Shown here in pieces: positions 45,030-56,381 of a DNA stretch of 64,000 nt. The notes below the pieces were generated by a model. The model saw only the letters and a list, made by a program, of their open reading frames with translations, ran no database searches and was not told the DNA's origin. A program made the position numbers and the translations under genes. How positions within the stretch are numbered: position 1 is the first letter of the stretch; every line of letters begins with the position of its first letter. This DNA is from Notolepis coatsorum (lineage: Eukaryota > Chordata > Actinopteri > Aulopiformes > Paralepididae), in contig OZ020587.1 in NCBI GenBank assembly GCA_963971535.1, forward strand, positions 157,292,488-157,356,487. The letters run 5' to 3'.

Positions 45030-45046
45030 TGGTCCTTCGAGCCGGA
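45030..45046 (+). promoter_or_regulatory. primer-binding site of BEL/Pao element
   Basis: TGGTCCTTCGAGCCGGA two bases after the LTR, similar to primer sites of other BEL elements. tRNA not assigned. Confidence 0.7.
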
Positions 45047-45095
45047 GGGTAACTAGTGTAATATTAATATAGTGGTATTAATATTGACATGGCCT

Positions 45096-48000
45096 ATGAT
45101 GAACACTCCACAAAACGGTTCTCCTAAAGTAGATCGCCCGCAGCGTAGACGGCAGACACCTCAGTACTTAGAGGATTACGTTGCCAATATACTACCTAGC
45201 TTTCTACAGACGGTAAACGCGGAAAAAGTAGATAGTAAAATTATGTCCGACCCTATCGACCAGGCTACCCCGCCAATAGAGGCCCTAGTGGGTTCTAACG
45301 TAACTGACCAAGCTCACGGTAGGGACCAGGAGGGACCCGACATGACTTTACCCCCCGCCAAGACCGAAGAAGTAGTCCCCGGAGAGCTCCAGGATAAAGA
45401 CAGCTCTCCAGGGATGGAACTCTACCCGCTACAAGAAGAGGAGAGCACCCCGGAGACGGATCTCCAGGACTCGCCACAGGAGAACAGATCTCCAACGAGT
45501 ACTGCCAGGAGCGGATCACCTCAACCAGCGTCTTCCCCCAGCGAGGCGGACAAGATGCTGGCACAGGCATTCCTCGCCAGCCTAGCAGCCTCAACAGAGC
45601 GCGATCGACTCCAAGCACAGACGCTTAGTGAGCGCGAACATTCTTCCATGGAAAGAGAACGCCTTCAAGCGCAGCAACGGAGCGACGAAGATCGTATACG
45701 TCTAGAGATTAGACGCCTTCAGACGGAAGAGAATATGGTAAGGGACCGGGCCGAAGCCCAGCGCGCCACCGCCGAAGCCCAGCGCGCCGCCGCCGAAGCC
45801 CAGCACGCCGCTGCCGGTGCCCAAAGAGAAGCAGAGCGCGACCTCGCTCTCACCAAGCGCGAAGCCGAGCGCGACCGATTACAAGCGCGGATAATGGAGC
45901 AGCTGATCACCAGGGCAACACCCCCTCCCTCCGCACAGGGTTCCAGGGCCTCGTCAAGACAAGGGTCAAGGGCACCCTCCCCTACCCGATCAAGCGACCC
46001 TGAGCCCGACCACCAGAGAGAGCCTATACCCCCCTCCGAACCCCTTCCCCGACCAGTCCAAGTGAGACCCAGCTACAAGGAAGAAACGGTCTACACCGCG
46101 GAGAGGCTAAATAGACGACTACAGGATCTAGAGGACCTGCCAGAGGAAGAAGAAGAGGGAGAGGAGGAGAGTCAAGCCCGACAGCAGCACAGTACTCCAC
46201 AGGACCAGGAGGTCCAGTACAGCCCAGGCTCTACCCCCGCGGCTTTGCGCTACAGACCCCCGACTCAATTCACGGGTGAGCTTGACGCACGACCAGCCCC
46301 GAGGAATAGCACCTGGATACGCGGGCCATGGTACCCAGCAGGTACCAGCCCACCAAGAGGCGTAAGAGGAGACTCGCCTAGGAGGCCTCTCTTCCAACGC
46401 TCACCGATGTGCCAGCCATCCATGGCATCATACATTGGCACACCGACGTTTCCGGACTTCACCCACGAGAACAGAGCACAGTACACGGAGCTACGAATGT
46501 GCTTAGAGACAATGATGTCCGATGTAGCTGATGAACCGTACAAGTATGCTATCCTACTGAAGCACCTCAAGGTGCCCCGAGCGCACAATATAGTGCTGGC
46601 CTATGCCACCTCTACTACCCCATACATAGCGGCTCTAGCAGCACTCGACCAAAGATATGGACGCATATGGGACTACGTAATACAAGAGATAAGGCATATT
46701 GACCGCCTACCCCCAGCCACAGACAATCGCTCACTAGATGACCTGTCTATCAAGGTACAATCCCTGGTAGGGATGCTGGGGGCGCAAAGAGAAAAGGGTA
46801 TGCACGAACTGTACGCGAACTCTAATGTCGAGAGGATTTTAGAGAAGCTTCCGCCCGCCCGACAAGAGCGCTTCAGGCGGCAAAGAGACCACCGTGATCC
46901 TAACGGTCCCGAGCCATCCCTCCTAGACCTAGCCGACTTCCTGGCGAGAGAAGTCAACAGCCTACGGTTGGATACGTTCATGCGGAGCACCCCAAGCTCC
47001 AGAGAGGGACCTAGGAGAGCAAACGATGGCCGAAGATTGGTGGCCGTCATGCACCAATCAGAATCAGTACCGAGCAGCAAGAACCACAGTACCCCCTCGA
47101 TGAAAGAGAGGTGGAAGATGGTGTGCCCGTACTGCGAAAAGGAACACTGGTTGTCACAATGTGACACATTCAAGAAGATGACCGCCGACGAGGTGAGTCA
47201 ATGGATAAAGTCCAACCGACGCTGTTACCGATGTGCGCGCAGTCACATGGCAGCCGATTGCCGCTTAAAGAAGAGGTGTAGTCGGTGTGACGGAGCCCAC
47301 CTAGATGTCCTACACGACAGTAACAGAAGAAAGCCTGCACCCTCAAGCAGCACAAAGGCAAGTGTTATGTACATTGACCCCGCCAGCAGCGGGGGCGCCC
47401 GGGTGCTCTTAAAGGTGGTCCGCGTAACACTGAGTTACCAAGATAAGGTCATGGACACTTACGCCGTCCTTGACGACGGGTCAGAGAAGACCCTTCTCCT
47501 CGCGTCCGCTGCGGCCCAGCTGGGGCTGCGGGGGAGCGAAAACCAGATGACGATTCGGACAATAAGAAGAGATCTAAAGACAATAAAGGGCGAGAATGTC
47601 TCCTTCACTATCGCAGCAAGCGGGCAGCCAGAGAGACGGTATAGGATTACTAACGCTTTCACCAGCCAAGAAATAGGCCTGTCGCAGTACACCTACCCCA
47701 TCGCCAAGCTGATGGATAAATATGTGCACCTGCGTCAACTACCTATACCGCTCATAGACGGTGCCACCCCGACCCTGCTGATAGGCTCCGACCATGCAGA
47801 CCTCATTGTCCCGATAGACCGGGTCCACACAGGGCCCAGAGGCTGTCCTGCAGCAGTCGAGACCCGCCTAGGATGGACATTACAAGGCCCCCTCGCTAAG
47901 TCTCTTAACCGAACAGCAGCCACTAACTGCCTCCACTCCAGAGTGACAGAAGAAGACACCACCCTCCTACAGCATGTCGAGAGGCTATGGACACTAGAGA

Positions 48001-51000
48001 CAATGCCCTTTAAGAACGAAAAGAAAGACATTCGTTCCAAGGAAGACATTTACGCTATAGCCCTCCTCGAGCAAGGAACAAAGAGAGTCAAAGTCAACGG
48101 AGTGATGAGATACGCAACTCCACTCCTGAGGCGAGAGGGTATGCCTACCTTCCACACCCCAAAAGAAGCGACGGAGCGGTATCTATTGAACACAGAGCGG
48201 CGCCTAGCCAGAGACCCCGCTCAAGAGACGGTGTACCGCGCTGAGATTAACAAGCTAATCACAGCGGGACACATAAAGAAAATTGACATTAAAGAGGCCG
48301 ATCAGACGACCGAATCATGGTACGTGCCGCACCACAAAGTCCACCACAACGGCAAGGATCGTATTGTGTTCAACTGCAGCTACCAGATCGGATCACAAAA
48401 TCTGAATAAAGAGCTCTTGCCCGGCCCAACACTCGGCCCCTCTCTACTAGGCGTGTTACTACGTTTCCGCCAAGACAAGGTGGCCATCAGCGGCGACATC
48501 AAAGGGATGTTCCTGCAGGTGAGACTAGTGGAGGAGGACAAGCCCCTGCTGCGGTTCCTATGGAGAGAGAGGATCGGGGATGAGCAACCAGCCATCTATC
48601 AATGGGAAGTCCTCCCTTTCGGAACCACATGCAGCCCATGCTGTGCTACGTTTGCACTGCAAAAACACGTCGCAGAGGACCCAGCAGCTGATGAAGAGGT
48701 CCGACAAAGTGTAGGAAATAGTTTCTACGTGGACAACTGTCTGCAAAGCGTCTCGACGCCAGAAGAAGCCGAGGCCCTTCTACTCAAGCTCCGCGCCTCC
48801 CTGATCAAAGGCGGCTTTGATCTCAGGCAGTGGGCCAGCAGCGACCCGCAAGTATTGCGCAGCCTCTCCCCCGAGGACAAGGCAGCAAGCAGCGAGACCT
48901 GGATGGCGACCATCCCAGGAGAAGCCCAAGAAATGACATTAGGACTAGTCTGGCGCTTCAAAACAGACTCGCTCCATTATAAACACACACCCCTGACCAA
49001 GGAGCAGGGAAGGTCGACTGCACTACCGACCACCAGACGGAGTGTATACAGAACACTCGCCAGACAATATGACCCGCTGGGATGTATTCTACCTTACACC
49101 ACCAGGGCAAAGATGATTGTAAGAGCGTTATGGGACAAGGACCAGGGCTGGGACGACCCCATACCCGAACACCTTGCATCCACATGGAGAGAGTGGGAGA
49201 CGGAACTCAGCTCACTCCCAGGTGTCAACATACGCCGCAGCTACTTCCCACCCACAGTGAGGCCGGAGACGTGCCAGATGGACCTGCACGTCTTCAGCGA
49301 CGCCTCCGAAGTAGCCTACGGTTCGGTGGCCTACTTGCGTGCCCGAGAGGAGGGAGGAGAAATACATACTGCTTTCATCCTGGCTCGCTCAAGAATAGCC
49401 CCACGAAAGCAACAATCTATCCCGCGTCTACAGCTCTGCGCAGCCCTAGCAGGAGCGCAACTCGCCACGTTAATCCAACGTGAACTCACCATTCCGGTGC
49501 AAAGAACAATCTTGTGGTCAGACTCCACGACAGTACTCACATGGATCCGGTCTGATTCGTGCAGATACAAGGTCTTCGTGGGAGTCAGAGTCACAGAGAT
49601 TCAAGATTTAACAGAAGTAGCAAGCTGGAGGTATGTGGACACAAAACACAACCCAGCTGACGTCATCACCCGGGGAATGTCCCTGGATGACCTCACCCGT
49701 CACAACCTATACAGTGACGGGCCAGAGTTCCTCAAGCTCCCGGAAGAAGAGTGGCCTACACCCACCCCACGGGAAGCGAGTAAAGAGGAGGCCGAAAACA
49801 AGAAATCTATGTTCTGTGGATTGAACACACTCGTCTCCACAGACCCCGACATAGACGATTGCCTCACCCTAGAGAGTGCGCAGCTAAAGACATTCCTGTG
49901 GCACCACCCAGAGGTTCAGCTCACTACTGACATTACAGCAGCTGACTACGAAGAAGCAGAACTTCTTCTACTACAACGAGCCCAGAGAGACTCGTTCCCC
50001 GATGAGCTAGACTGTCTACAGGGAGCAAAGCCCGTCCCATCAGACAGCAGACTGCTCCACCTAGCCCCCGAGAGCGACGCCCATGGTCTCATCAGAGTGG
50101 GTGGTCGTCTGAGGAGAGCTCCAGACTTACCGGATGACGTCAAGTACCCGATAGTCTTAAACAGCCGACACAAGGTCACAGAGCTGATCATAAAGAAATA
50201 CGACGAGGATGTGCATCACGCCGGGGCAGAGAGAGTCTTTGCGGAGATCAGACGTCGTTATTGGATACTGCAAGGGAGAGAAGCAGTGCGGCGCTTCCAG
50301 CGAACCTGTCTAGACTGTCGTAAGTGGCGAGCGCAGCCCAGTATACCCCGGATGGCTGACCTACCTCCCTGTCGCCGCCGACTCGGCGACAAGCCCTTTC
50401 ACTCCACCGGTATGGACTGTTTCGGCCCGCTGTATATAAAGAAAGGAAGAGGAACCGAGAAGCGGTGGGGTATTGTATTCAAATGCATGACCACCCGAGC
50501 GATGCATATAGAACTCCTTCCAACCATGAGCACAGACTCATTCCTTATGGCCTTCCGAAGATTCACATTGCGGAAAGGCAAACCGTCTATATTATTGTCT
50601 GATCACGGGACAAACTTCAAAGGCGGAGAAAGAGAGCTGAGAGAGAGCTTCCAAGCTATGGGCCCAGAACTTAAGACCCACCTCGCTCCATCCCAGATTG
50701 ACTTCCAGTTTAATCCCCCGAACGCACCTCACTTCGGTGGAACTTGGGAACGAGAAGTACGTTCAATAAAGACAGCCCTGTACGCCGTGCTTGGGGCCCA
50801 GACCGTGGCGGAAGAAGTCCTAATGACAGTCCTCACGGAGATCGAGGGAGTATTGAACTCAAAGCCCCTCGGTTACGTCTCAAGTGACGTAGCAGATGTC
50901 GACCCAGTCACCCCCAACACACTCTTGATGGGGCGGCTGGACCCCGCGCTACCACAGACAATGTACAGGCCTGAAGAAGCGAACGGCCGAAGAATGTGGA

Positions 51001-51323
51001 GGTACAGTCAAGTATTGGCTGACAAGTTTTGGAACAGCTTCCTACTCCACTATCTACCGTCTCTACAGACCCGCCAGAAATGGGTGAAAGAGAGAGACAA
51101 TTTGACAGAAGGAACAGTCGTCATGATTATCGACCAGTCACTACCCCGAGCTATGTGGCCGGCTGGCCGCGTAAGCAAAGTGATCACCGGTGCCGACGGA
51201 AAGGTCCGAGCAGCCGAAGTGCTCGTCCAAGGACGGATCTACACCCGACCCGTGGCGAGGCTAATAGAACTGCCAAGGCTCCCCGATACTATCGATGACG
51301 ACCATGACCCCATGACTTTGTGA
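45096..51323 (+). CDS. BEL/Pao Gag-Pol polyprotein, 2075 aa
   Basis: Start chosen at the first ATG (45096; Met-Met-Asn); open upstream codons lack an ATG. Order: disordered acidic N-terminus; Glu/Arg/Ala-rich coiled coil with AEAQRAAAEAQ repeats (about 205-270); Pao Gag domain (about 445-640); zinc-binding clusters CPYCEKEHWLSQC (676), CYRCARSHMAADC and CSRCDGAH (709-740); aspartic protease VLDDGSEK (792). RT has DIKGMF and YVDN (about 1090-1215). RNase H has FSDASEVAYG (1399) and WSDSTTV (1474). Integrase has HHAGAERVF..CLDC (1707), D in GMDCFGP (1772), D in LSDHGTNF (1834) and E in GTWEREV (1882). The C-terminal tail is typical of Pao. No stop or frameshift, so likely functional. Confidence 0.95.
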   Translation: MMNTPQNGSPKVDRPQRRRQTPQYLEDYVANILPSFLQTVNAEKVDSKIMSDPIDQATPPIEALVGSNVTDQAHGRDQEGPDMTLPPAKTEEVVPGELQDKDSSPGMELYPLQEEESTPETDLQDSPQENRSPTSTARSGSPQPASSPSEADKMLAQAFLASLAASTERDRLQAQTLSEREHSSMERERLQAQQRSDEDRIRLEIRRLQTEENMVRDRAEAQRATAEAQRAAAEAQHAAAGAQREAERDLALTKREAERDRLQARIMEQLITRATPPPSAQGSRASSRQGSRAPSPTRSSDPEPDHQREPIPPSEPLPRPVQVRPSYKEETVYTAERLNRRLQDLEDLPEEEEEGEEESQARQQHSTPQDQEVQYSPGSTPAALRYRPPTQFTGELDARPAPRNSTWIRGPWYPAGTSPPRGVRGDSPRRPLFQRSPMCQPSMASYIGTPTFPDFTHENRAQYTELRMCLETMMSDVADEPYKYAILLKHLKVPRAHNIVLAYATSTTPYIAALAALDQRYGRIWDYVIQEIRHIDRLPPATDNRSLDDLSIKVQSLVGMLGAQREKGMHELYANSNVERILEKLPPARQERFRRQRDHRDPNGPEPSLLDLADFLAREVNSLRLDTFMRSTPSSREGPRRANDGRRLVAVMHQSESVPSSKNHSTPSMKERWKMVCPYCEKEHWLSQCDTFKKMTADEVSQWIKSNRRCYRCARSHMAADCRLKKRCSRCDGAHLDVLHDSNRRKPAPSSSTKASVMYIDPASSGGARVLLKVVRVTLSYQDKVMDTYAVLDDGSEKTLLLASAAAQLGLRGSENQMTIRTIRRDLKTIKGENVSFTIAASGQPERRYRITNAFTSQEIGLSQYTYPIAKLMDKYVHLRQLPIPLIDGATPTLLIGSDHADLIVPIDRVHTGPRGCPAAVETRLGWTLQGPLAKSLNRTAATNCLHSRVTEEDTTLLQHVERLWTLETMPFKNEKKDIRSKEDIYAIALLEQGTKRVKVNGVMRYATPLLRREGMPTFHTPKEATERYLLNTERRLARDPAQETVYRAEINKLITAGHIKKIDIKEADQTTESWYVPHHKVHHNGKDRIVFNCSYQIGSQNLNKELLPGPTLGPSLLGVLLRFRQDKVAISGDIKGMFLQVRLVEEDKPLLRFLWRERIGDEQPAIYQWEVLPFGTTCSPCCATFALQKHVAEDPAADEEVRQSVGNSFYVDNCLQSVSTPEEAEALLLKLRASLIKGGFDLRQWASSDPQVLRSLSPEDKAASSETWMATIPGEAQEMTLGLVWRFKTDSLHYKHTPLTKEQGRSTALPTTRRSVYRTLARQYDPLGCILPYTTRAKMIVRALWDKDQGWDDPIPEHLASTWREWETELSSLPGVNIRRSYFPPTVRPETCQMDLHVFSDASEVAYGSVAYLRAREEGGEIHTAFILARSRIAPRKQQSIPRLQLCAALAGAQLATLIQRELTIPVQRTILWSDSTTVLTWIRSDSCRYKVFVGVRVTEIQDLTEVASWRYVDTKHNPADVITRGMSLDDLTRHNLYSDGPEFLKLPEEEWPTPTPREASKEEAENKKSMFCGLNTLVSTDPDIDDCLTLESAQLKTFLWHHPEVQLTTDITAADYEEAELLLLQRAQRDSFPDELDCLQGAKPVPSDSRLLHLAPESDAHGLIRVGGRLRRAPDLPDDVKYPIVLNSRHKVTELIIKKYDEDVHHAGAERVFAEIRRRYWILQGREAVRRFQRTCLDCRKWRAQPSIPRMADLPPCRRRLGDKPFHSTGMDCFGPLYIKKGRGTEKRWGIVFKCMTTRAMHIELLPTMSTDSFLMAFRRFTLRKGKPSILLSDHGTNFKGGERELRESFQAMGPELKTHLAPSQIDFQFNPPNAPHFGGTWEREVRSIKTALYAVLGAQTVAEEVLMTVLTEIEGVLNSKPLGYVSSDVADVDPVTPNTLLMGRLDPALPQTMYRPEEANGRRMWRYSQVLADKFWNSFLLHYLPSLQTRQKWVKERDNLTEGTVVMIIDQSLPRAMWPAGRVSKVITGADGKVRAAEVLVQGRIYTRPVARLIELPRLPDTIDDDHDPMTL

Positions 51324-51403
51324 ACTGCCCGACCCCTCACAACAGACATTGAGTAGTGGACAGTGCGGTTAATCTGTCTCTGCTTAGCTAATTAGGTGGG
51401 ACT

Positions 51404-51417
51404 AATTAGGGGGCGGC
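51404..51417 (+). promoter_or_regulatory. polypurine-like tract of BEL/Pao element
   Basis: AATTAGGGGGCGGC lies immediately before the 3' LTR, the plus-strand primer position, though interrupted by pyrimidines. Confidence 0.55.
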
Positions 51418-52757
51418 TGTTACAAAGGATCAGATTAAACCGAATATATATATTTATTGATTGATATATATTGCATAGTATTTGTATATCGTTTGATATC
51501 CCTTGTATATTCCTTGTACATATACACGGAATATCCCTTTAGCCCAGACCATAATATTTCATTCTCCTATTGGACAGCGGTCCACAGGCGCCAGAGCCAT
51601 GCCTCCGGAGTCAGGTTCAAAGTCACCATCAAGACAAAGTCACCGGCCTTGCCCAGGACTACGAGACAGAGATGAGGTTGGCACTAGTTTGTTCGCCGTG
51701 CATATAAATATGGCGCAGGTGAATACAGAAGCACCTTAGTCAGAAGTCAAGAGTTACCCAATAAGTTGAAGCCTCACCCACGATACTCCGTGCGGTGAAG
51801 TATGGCCTGTTTGGCCCCAAAATAGAGCATTGAGACCGCGTGCGAATTAATAACTGAATTGTCAGAGTTTGGCGCTATACCGTCGAGTGCGACATATTTC
51901 TATTAAGTCAGTAATAGTCTATTTGTGTATAGTGTATCGTGCGGCTAAAGTTCTACAGTGACCAGCATCACCAACGCTTCCTCGTATCAGCTAGAGTGCT
52001 TATCCAGGCTGGGCTGCTTTCATGGCGCTTTCACCCGAGGAGACCTAGACGAGAACCGTGTGGACATGTACACTGGATTAATCTACCCGACGACTGCATA
52101 GCCCTTTGCGGCTGGATTATATTTGCTTTGGTCCTGTGATTTATGGAGCGGAGAATCGTCGACGCCTACACGTGTGGGATTTACCCTGTGAGGAGCCAGG
52201 TCGAGTCGGCGCCTCAGAGAGCCTGAGGCCGGCTAGCTTTCTTCACTGTGGAGCTACAGTCCACGGAGAACAGCTGTATTCGTCTGTGGATCAAGAGGCT
52301 ATTGCACCGTCTCCTGTACTTGGAGTCTCCTTAGTCATCGTTGACCAGACTCTCTACTACCGACAGATCCTCTACCCCTGCTGGCTTACAACCGGGGGGA
52401 CCCTTCCAGTATCTCCCGCTATATATTACTAGTGTACCATAGATATAATTCCCTAAGATTCAGGTTGTATAATTACCTCCTGCGTAACCAGAGAATGGAC
52501 ATTAATTATTGATTTGCCTACGCATATTCCTTTGCCTTATAAGCGCATCCAAAGTATAATAGAGACGTATATTATGTACCTTTTGCTGCAATAAATACTT
52601 GATTATACCTTTGTGTGGAACCGATTCAATGTGGGAAGTGTTCATCATATTTATATATCATGTACTGTATGGCCAGTAATTAAAGTACATAAAGCGGTAG
52701 TGGTTTAATGATACCATACTTATCAATACAGTCAGGGAATTGTACCCCTCAGTTACA
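51418..52757 (+). repeat. 3' LTR of BEL/Pao element
   Basis: 1340 bp, TATAAATA at 51703-51710 and AATAAA at 52590-52595, otherwise as the 5' LTR. Followed by GTATT. Confidence 0.93.
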
Positions 52758-53053
52758 GTATTTATATAAAGAAGTGAGTGCTGGGGGGGGGGGGCAAAGA
52801 AAGATCTGTGTGTCTGTGTGTGTGTGTGTGTATATTATTTATCTAAATAAGTGAGTGCTGGGGGGGGGGGGGGGGGGCAAAGAAAGATCTGTGTGTGGGT
52901 GTGTGTGTGTGTATAGTATTTATAGTGCTGGGGGGGGGGGGGGGGGGGCAAAGAAAGATCTGTGTGTGTGTGTGTATAGTATTTATAGTGCTGGGGGGGG
53001 GGGCAAAGAAAGATCTGTGTGTGTGTGTATTTGTGTAAAGCCTTTTTCTTTTC

Positions 53054-53084
<31 letters not shown>

Positions 53085-53168
53085 TGTGTGTGTATGTGTG
53101 TATGTGTGTGTGTGTGTGTGTGTGTGAAGAGGGGAATGTGTTCTAGGTGTGTGTGTGTGCATGTGTGT

Positions 53169-53201
<33 letters not shown>

Positions 53202-53227
53202 AAGAGGGGAATGTGTTCTAGGTGTGT

Positions 53228-53272
<45 letters not shown>

Positions 53273-53300
53273 GAGGGGAATGTGTTTTGGGTGTATGTGT

Positions 53301-53394
<94 letters not shown>

Positions 53395-54951
53395 AAAGAA
53401 AGGAAAAAAAAGGCGGGAAAAACGTGTGATTCTCTGCTGGGGTGGAATGGAGGGAGAGAAATTCACCCGGACCAAGCAGCACGACAAAATGATTCAACTG
53501 TACCTCAATTTGTTTTGTTTTGTAAATCGATTTAGTATCAATCAGCCAAACGTGGTATTCCAGTCAATAATGGGATTCAGTGTATCATATTAAATGTACT
53601 ACATATACCGTCTAGACTGCAACAATTTCACGTGTGTGTGAAAAAGCTAATCGAATTAACTAAATGAAATAGTACAGTCTATTTATCCAAACTATTTAGC
53701 GTGCCTCTGTACCTTGGGAACTAGTATAAACATGCCAAAGTTGTTCCCCTTAATTGCACCAGTCCAATCTAGGAATAATTGCGCCAGTCCAATCTAGAAT
53801 TAATGGAAGCGCCAGTCCAATACTGAAATAATTTCGCCAGTCCAATCTAGAATCAATGAAAGCGCCAGTCCAATATTCCCTAATAAACCCAACCCCGTCA
53901 CGACAGTATCTTAAAGACTTGTATGTTCTTCGAAATTGTCATAATAATCAGCCATGCTTCTACCCGTATATGGGCGGGCTAATTGAAGAATATGACAAGT
54001 TTCTCACTCCATCCGAGCCTTTCTGTTAAGATACAATTTAACCACCCACACAATCCGATTAAAACACACTGCCAATATTCCCCAATAAACCCAACCCCGT
54101 CACGTCAGTATCTCAAAGACTCGTATGTTCTTTGAAATTGTCATAATAATCAGCCATGCTTCTACCCGTATATGGGCGGGCTAATTGAAGAATATGACAA
54201 GTTTCTCACTCCATCCGAGCCTTTCTGTTTAAGATACAATGTAATCACCCAATACAATATCATTAAAACACACTGCTTTTCATCTAGCACATTCACACAC
54301 ACTCAAACCCTTATTGCTCTAACTTGGCAATTAACTAAGCTTATTTTGCAGACTAGGATTGCAGTCGACTGACGCATTTGAGACACTATCCCAGGACTAA
54401 GAAAAGGCCGATTGCGCCTTTAATCGTAACATGGGTGTAATCCTCCCGCACTTCAGACCTGCAATCCATTTGTATGTCTACTTAAAACAACTCTGACTAT
54501 AGGGTCTAAGTCCCTGCTATATTAGTCAGGCCTCCCCGAGGTCTATCTTTAATAAATGGGTCACTTCTAACTTATGACACTACTTATTGCCTTATAGAGA
54601 AGGACTTTTCATTCAACAAACATCACACCAGCAGTGGGGAAAAAGGACAGAATCACACAATAATTGTATTTGATTAGGGTTATGGGGAAAAAAATTGAAT
54701 TAATTTGTTAACATTCAAAATAGTACTGTAACTTTGCACCTTGCTCATTCACTTTCAATCAAAAGCATTTATTTTAGTTCACTTTTATCTTTAGCAATTT
54801 TTACATTTCATTATAAATTGAAAGAGGTCACAAACCCACTCCGAGAGTCCCACGGGCGCCACACTTCTTTATTCTATTTTTTTTTAACCATGCATATTTA
54901 TTCTTACCTTTCAGTGTTGGTGCCCGTGGTCGTCTCTCACAGCGGGTTTGG
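52758..54951 (-). other. ERV leader with GT arrays and tandem repeats
   Basis: Lies between the ERV 5' LTR and the BEL insertion. 52785-53030: four units each with a G run then GCAAAGAAAGATCTGTGTG. 53070-53391: long (GT)n blocks separated by GAAGAGGGGAATGTGTTCTAG. 53750-53875: five units containing GCGCCAGTCCAATCTAGAAT. 53876-54240: a tandem pair of about 200 bp. 54241-54951: no repeats or gene seen. The His/Thr-rich and Cys/Val-rich frames are artefacts. Confidence 0.8.
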
Positions 54952-54969
54952 CCCACCCCAGGGAAGCCA
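54952..54969 (-). promoter_or_regulatory. ERV primer-binding site
   Basis: In viral orientation TGGCTTCCCTGGGGTGGG starts three bases from the LTR. TGG start and position fit a tRNA 3'-end complement; tRNA not assigned. Confidence 0.6.
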
Positions 54970-54972
54970 AAT

Positions 54973-56015
54973 TGTCGGGTCTGGAACCTTTTGAGAACCC
55001 GATCGGTAATAAGATTTAAAAAGAAGTAAAGAATGAAACACTTTTGAGGTAGTTTTATTATATAAAAATGAATGAACAAGGTATGAAAGTAGATAAGATA
55101 TAAAAAGTGGAATAAACAATAATACTAGTAGTTTGAACACAAAGTGAAATGACCGGCCGGCCACAGTGTGTTCCTCTCAAGAAAAAAGAAGTGTCCTGGC
55201 TTCCTCCCCCGATCTTTTTTTCACCCCTCTCCATGGCACGTCATATAATTGGTGTGTGTGTGCCTGCGTGTGTGTTGGTGTGTGTGTGTGTGTGTATGCT
55301 GGTGTGTGTGTTGGTGTGTGTGTGTATGCTGGTGTGTGTGTGTGTGCTATTGTGTGTGTGTGTGTGTACTAGGGTGTGTGTGTGTGTGTGTTAGTGTGTG
55401 TGTGTGTGTGTGTGTATGCTGGTGTGTGTGTTGGTGTGTGTGTGTGTATGCTGGTGTGTGTGTTGGTGTGTGTGTGTGTGTATGCTGGTGTGTGTGTGTG
55501 TGCTATTGTGTGTGTGTGTGTGTGTGTGTGTACTAGGGTGTGTGTGTGTGTTGGTGTGTGTGTGTGTGTGTATGCTGGTGTGTGTGTTGGTGTGTGTGTG
55601 TGTGTGTACTAGGGTGTGTGTGTGTGTGTGTGTGTTGGTGTGTGAGGGAGGGAGAAAGATTTATTGATTTGTGTCTTATCGTTAGTACTTAAACTCTACC
55701 TGGCCCGGTCCCCTAATCTCGGGGTAATCTTAGTCAAGTCATAATTTAGTTACTTGTGGCATTTCGTGTCAAATTAATTGAGTTAAAGCTATTGCTCCAA
55801 CTCTGCGTCTTGGGAAAATGAATGTGCCTTTTGTATTTAGGCCATCGTGTGTGTGTGAGTATTTATGGTCTCTGATTAAGATCTTGGTGCTCTGTTGTGC
55901 CACAGAGAGAGAGGGGGAGAGAGCCAAGAAACCAGGACCTGCTTACATGATTATACATGTACCCATAGAATGTTTCTGCTATTATTTCCATGATTATACA
56001 TGTCATAATCCGACA
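54973..56015 (-). repeat. ERV LTR (5' LTR in viral orientation)
   Basis: 1043 bp, TGTCGGG...CCGACA, matching 24494-25523 base for base over long stretches. Main differences are in the GT array (55253-55640). Followed by GTAG. Confidence 0.92.
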
Positions 56016-56125
56016 GTAGTGAAAGGGTTAAACACTACTAAGTGTCTGGAAATAAAGTTGAATTGAAATATCACAGCAGAATATTCCCTGGTGCTATTTC
56101 CGTTTCTCCTCTGCTTCCTCCGCAG

Positions 56126-56339
56126 CTGCTGCCCACCCTCGACATCTACGCCTGGACCGAGGAACATGTGGTCAGTACATCTTCTACGTTGGGTTAGGTT
56201 ATGTATTAGGGGTGGGGGGGGGGGGAAATCGATACGTAGTAGTATCGCGATACTTTGCGTGGCGATACTTTATCGATACAGGGATACAGTCACCACAAAG
56301 TTGCATTGTTCATTTCAATACCTGTAATAGTACAGTAGT

Positions 56340-56381
<42 letters not shown>

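Larger units (their letters stand above)
43681..52757 (+). mobile_element. BEL/Pao LTR retrotransposon, 9.08 kb, apparently intact
   Basis: LTRs 43681-45027 and 51418-52757, 5-bp duplication GTATT (43676-43680 and 52758-52762), primer site, one uninterrupted polyprotein ORF, and polypurine tract. LTRs differ by few substitutions and one short indel (the GACATGTCTGGACATGCC region). It sits in antisense orientation in the ERV leader. All signals needed for retrotransposition appear present. Confidence 0.95.
24494..56015 (-). mobile_element. class-I-like endogenous retrovirus with nested insertions
   Basis: Two LTRs (24494-25523 and 54973-56015) in the same orientation are flanked by a 4-bp GTAG duplication (24490-24493 and 56016-56019), the length usual for gamma-type retroviruses. 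On the - strand the order is LTR, primer site, a long leader, gag, a UGA, pro-pol, a small ORF, env, polypurine tract, LTR. After subtracting the BEL element and the TA-flanked unit the provirus is about 14.6 kb. LTR similarity is high outside GT repeats, suggesting fairly recent insertion. Pol has a frameshift and env is split, so this copy is defective. Confidence 0.9.
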
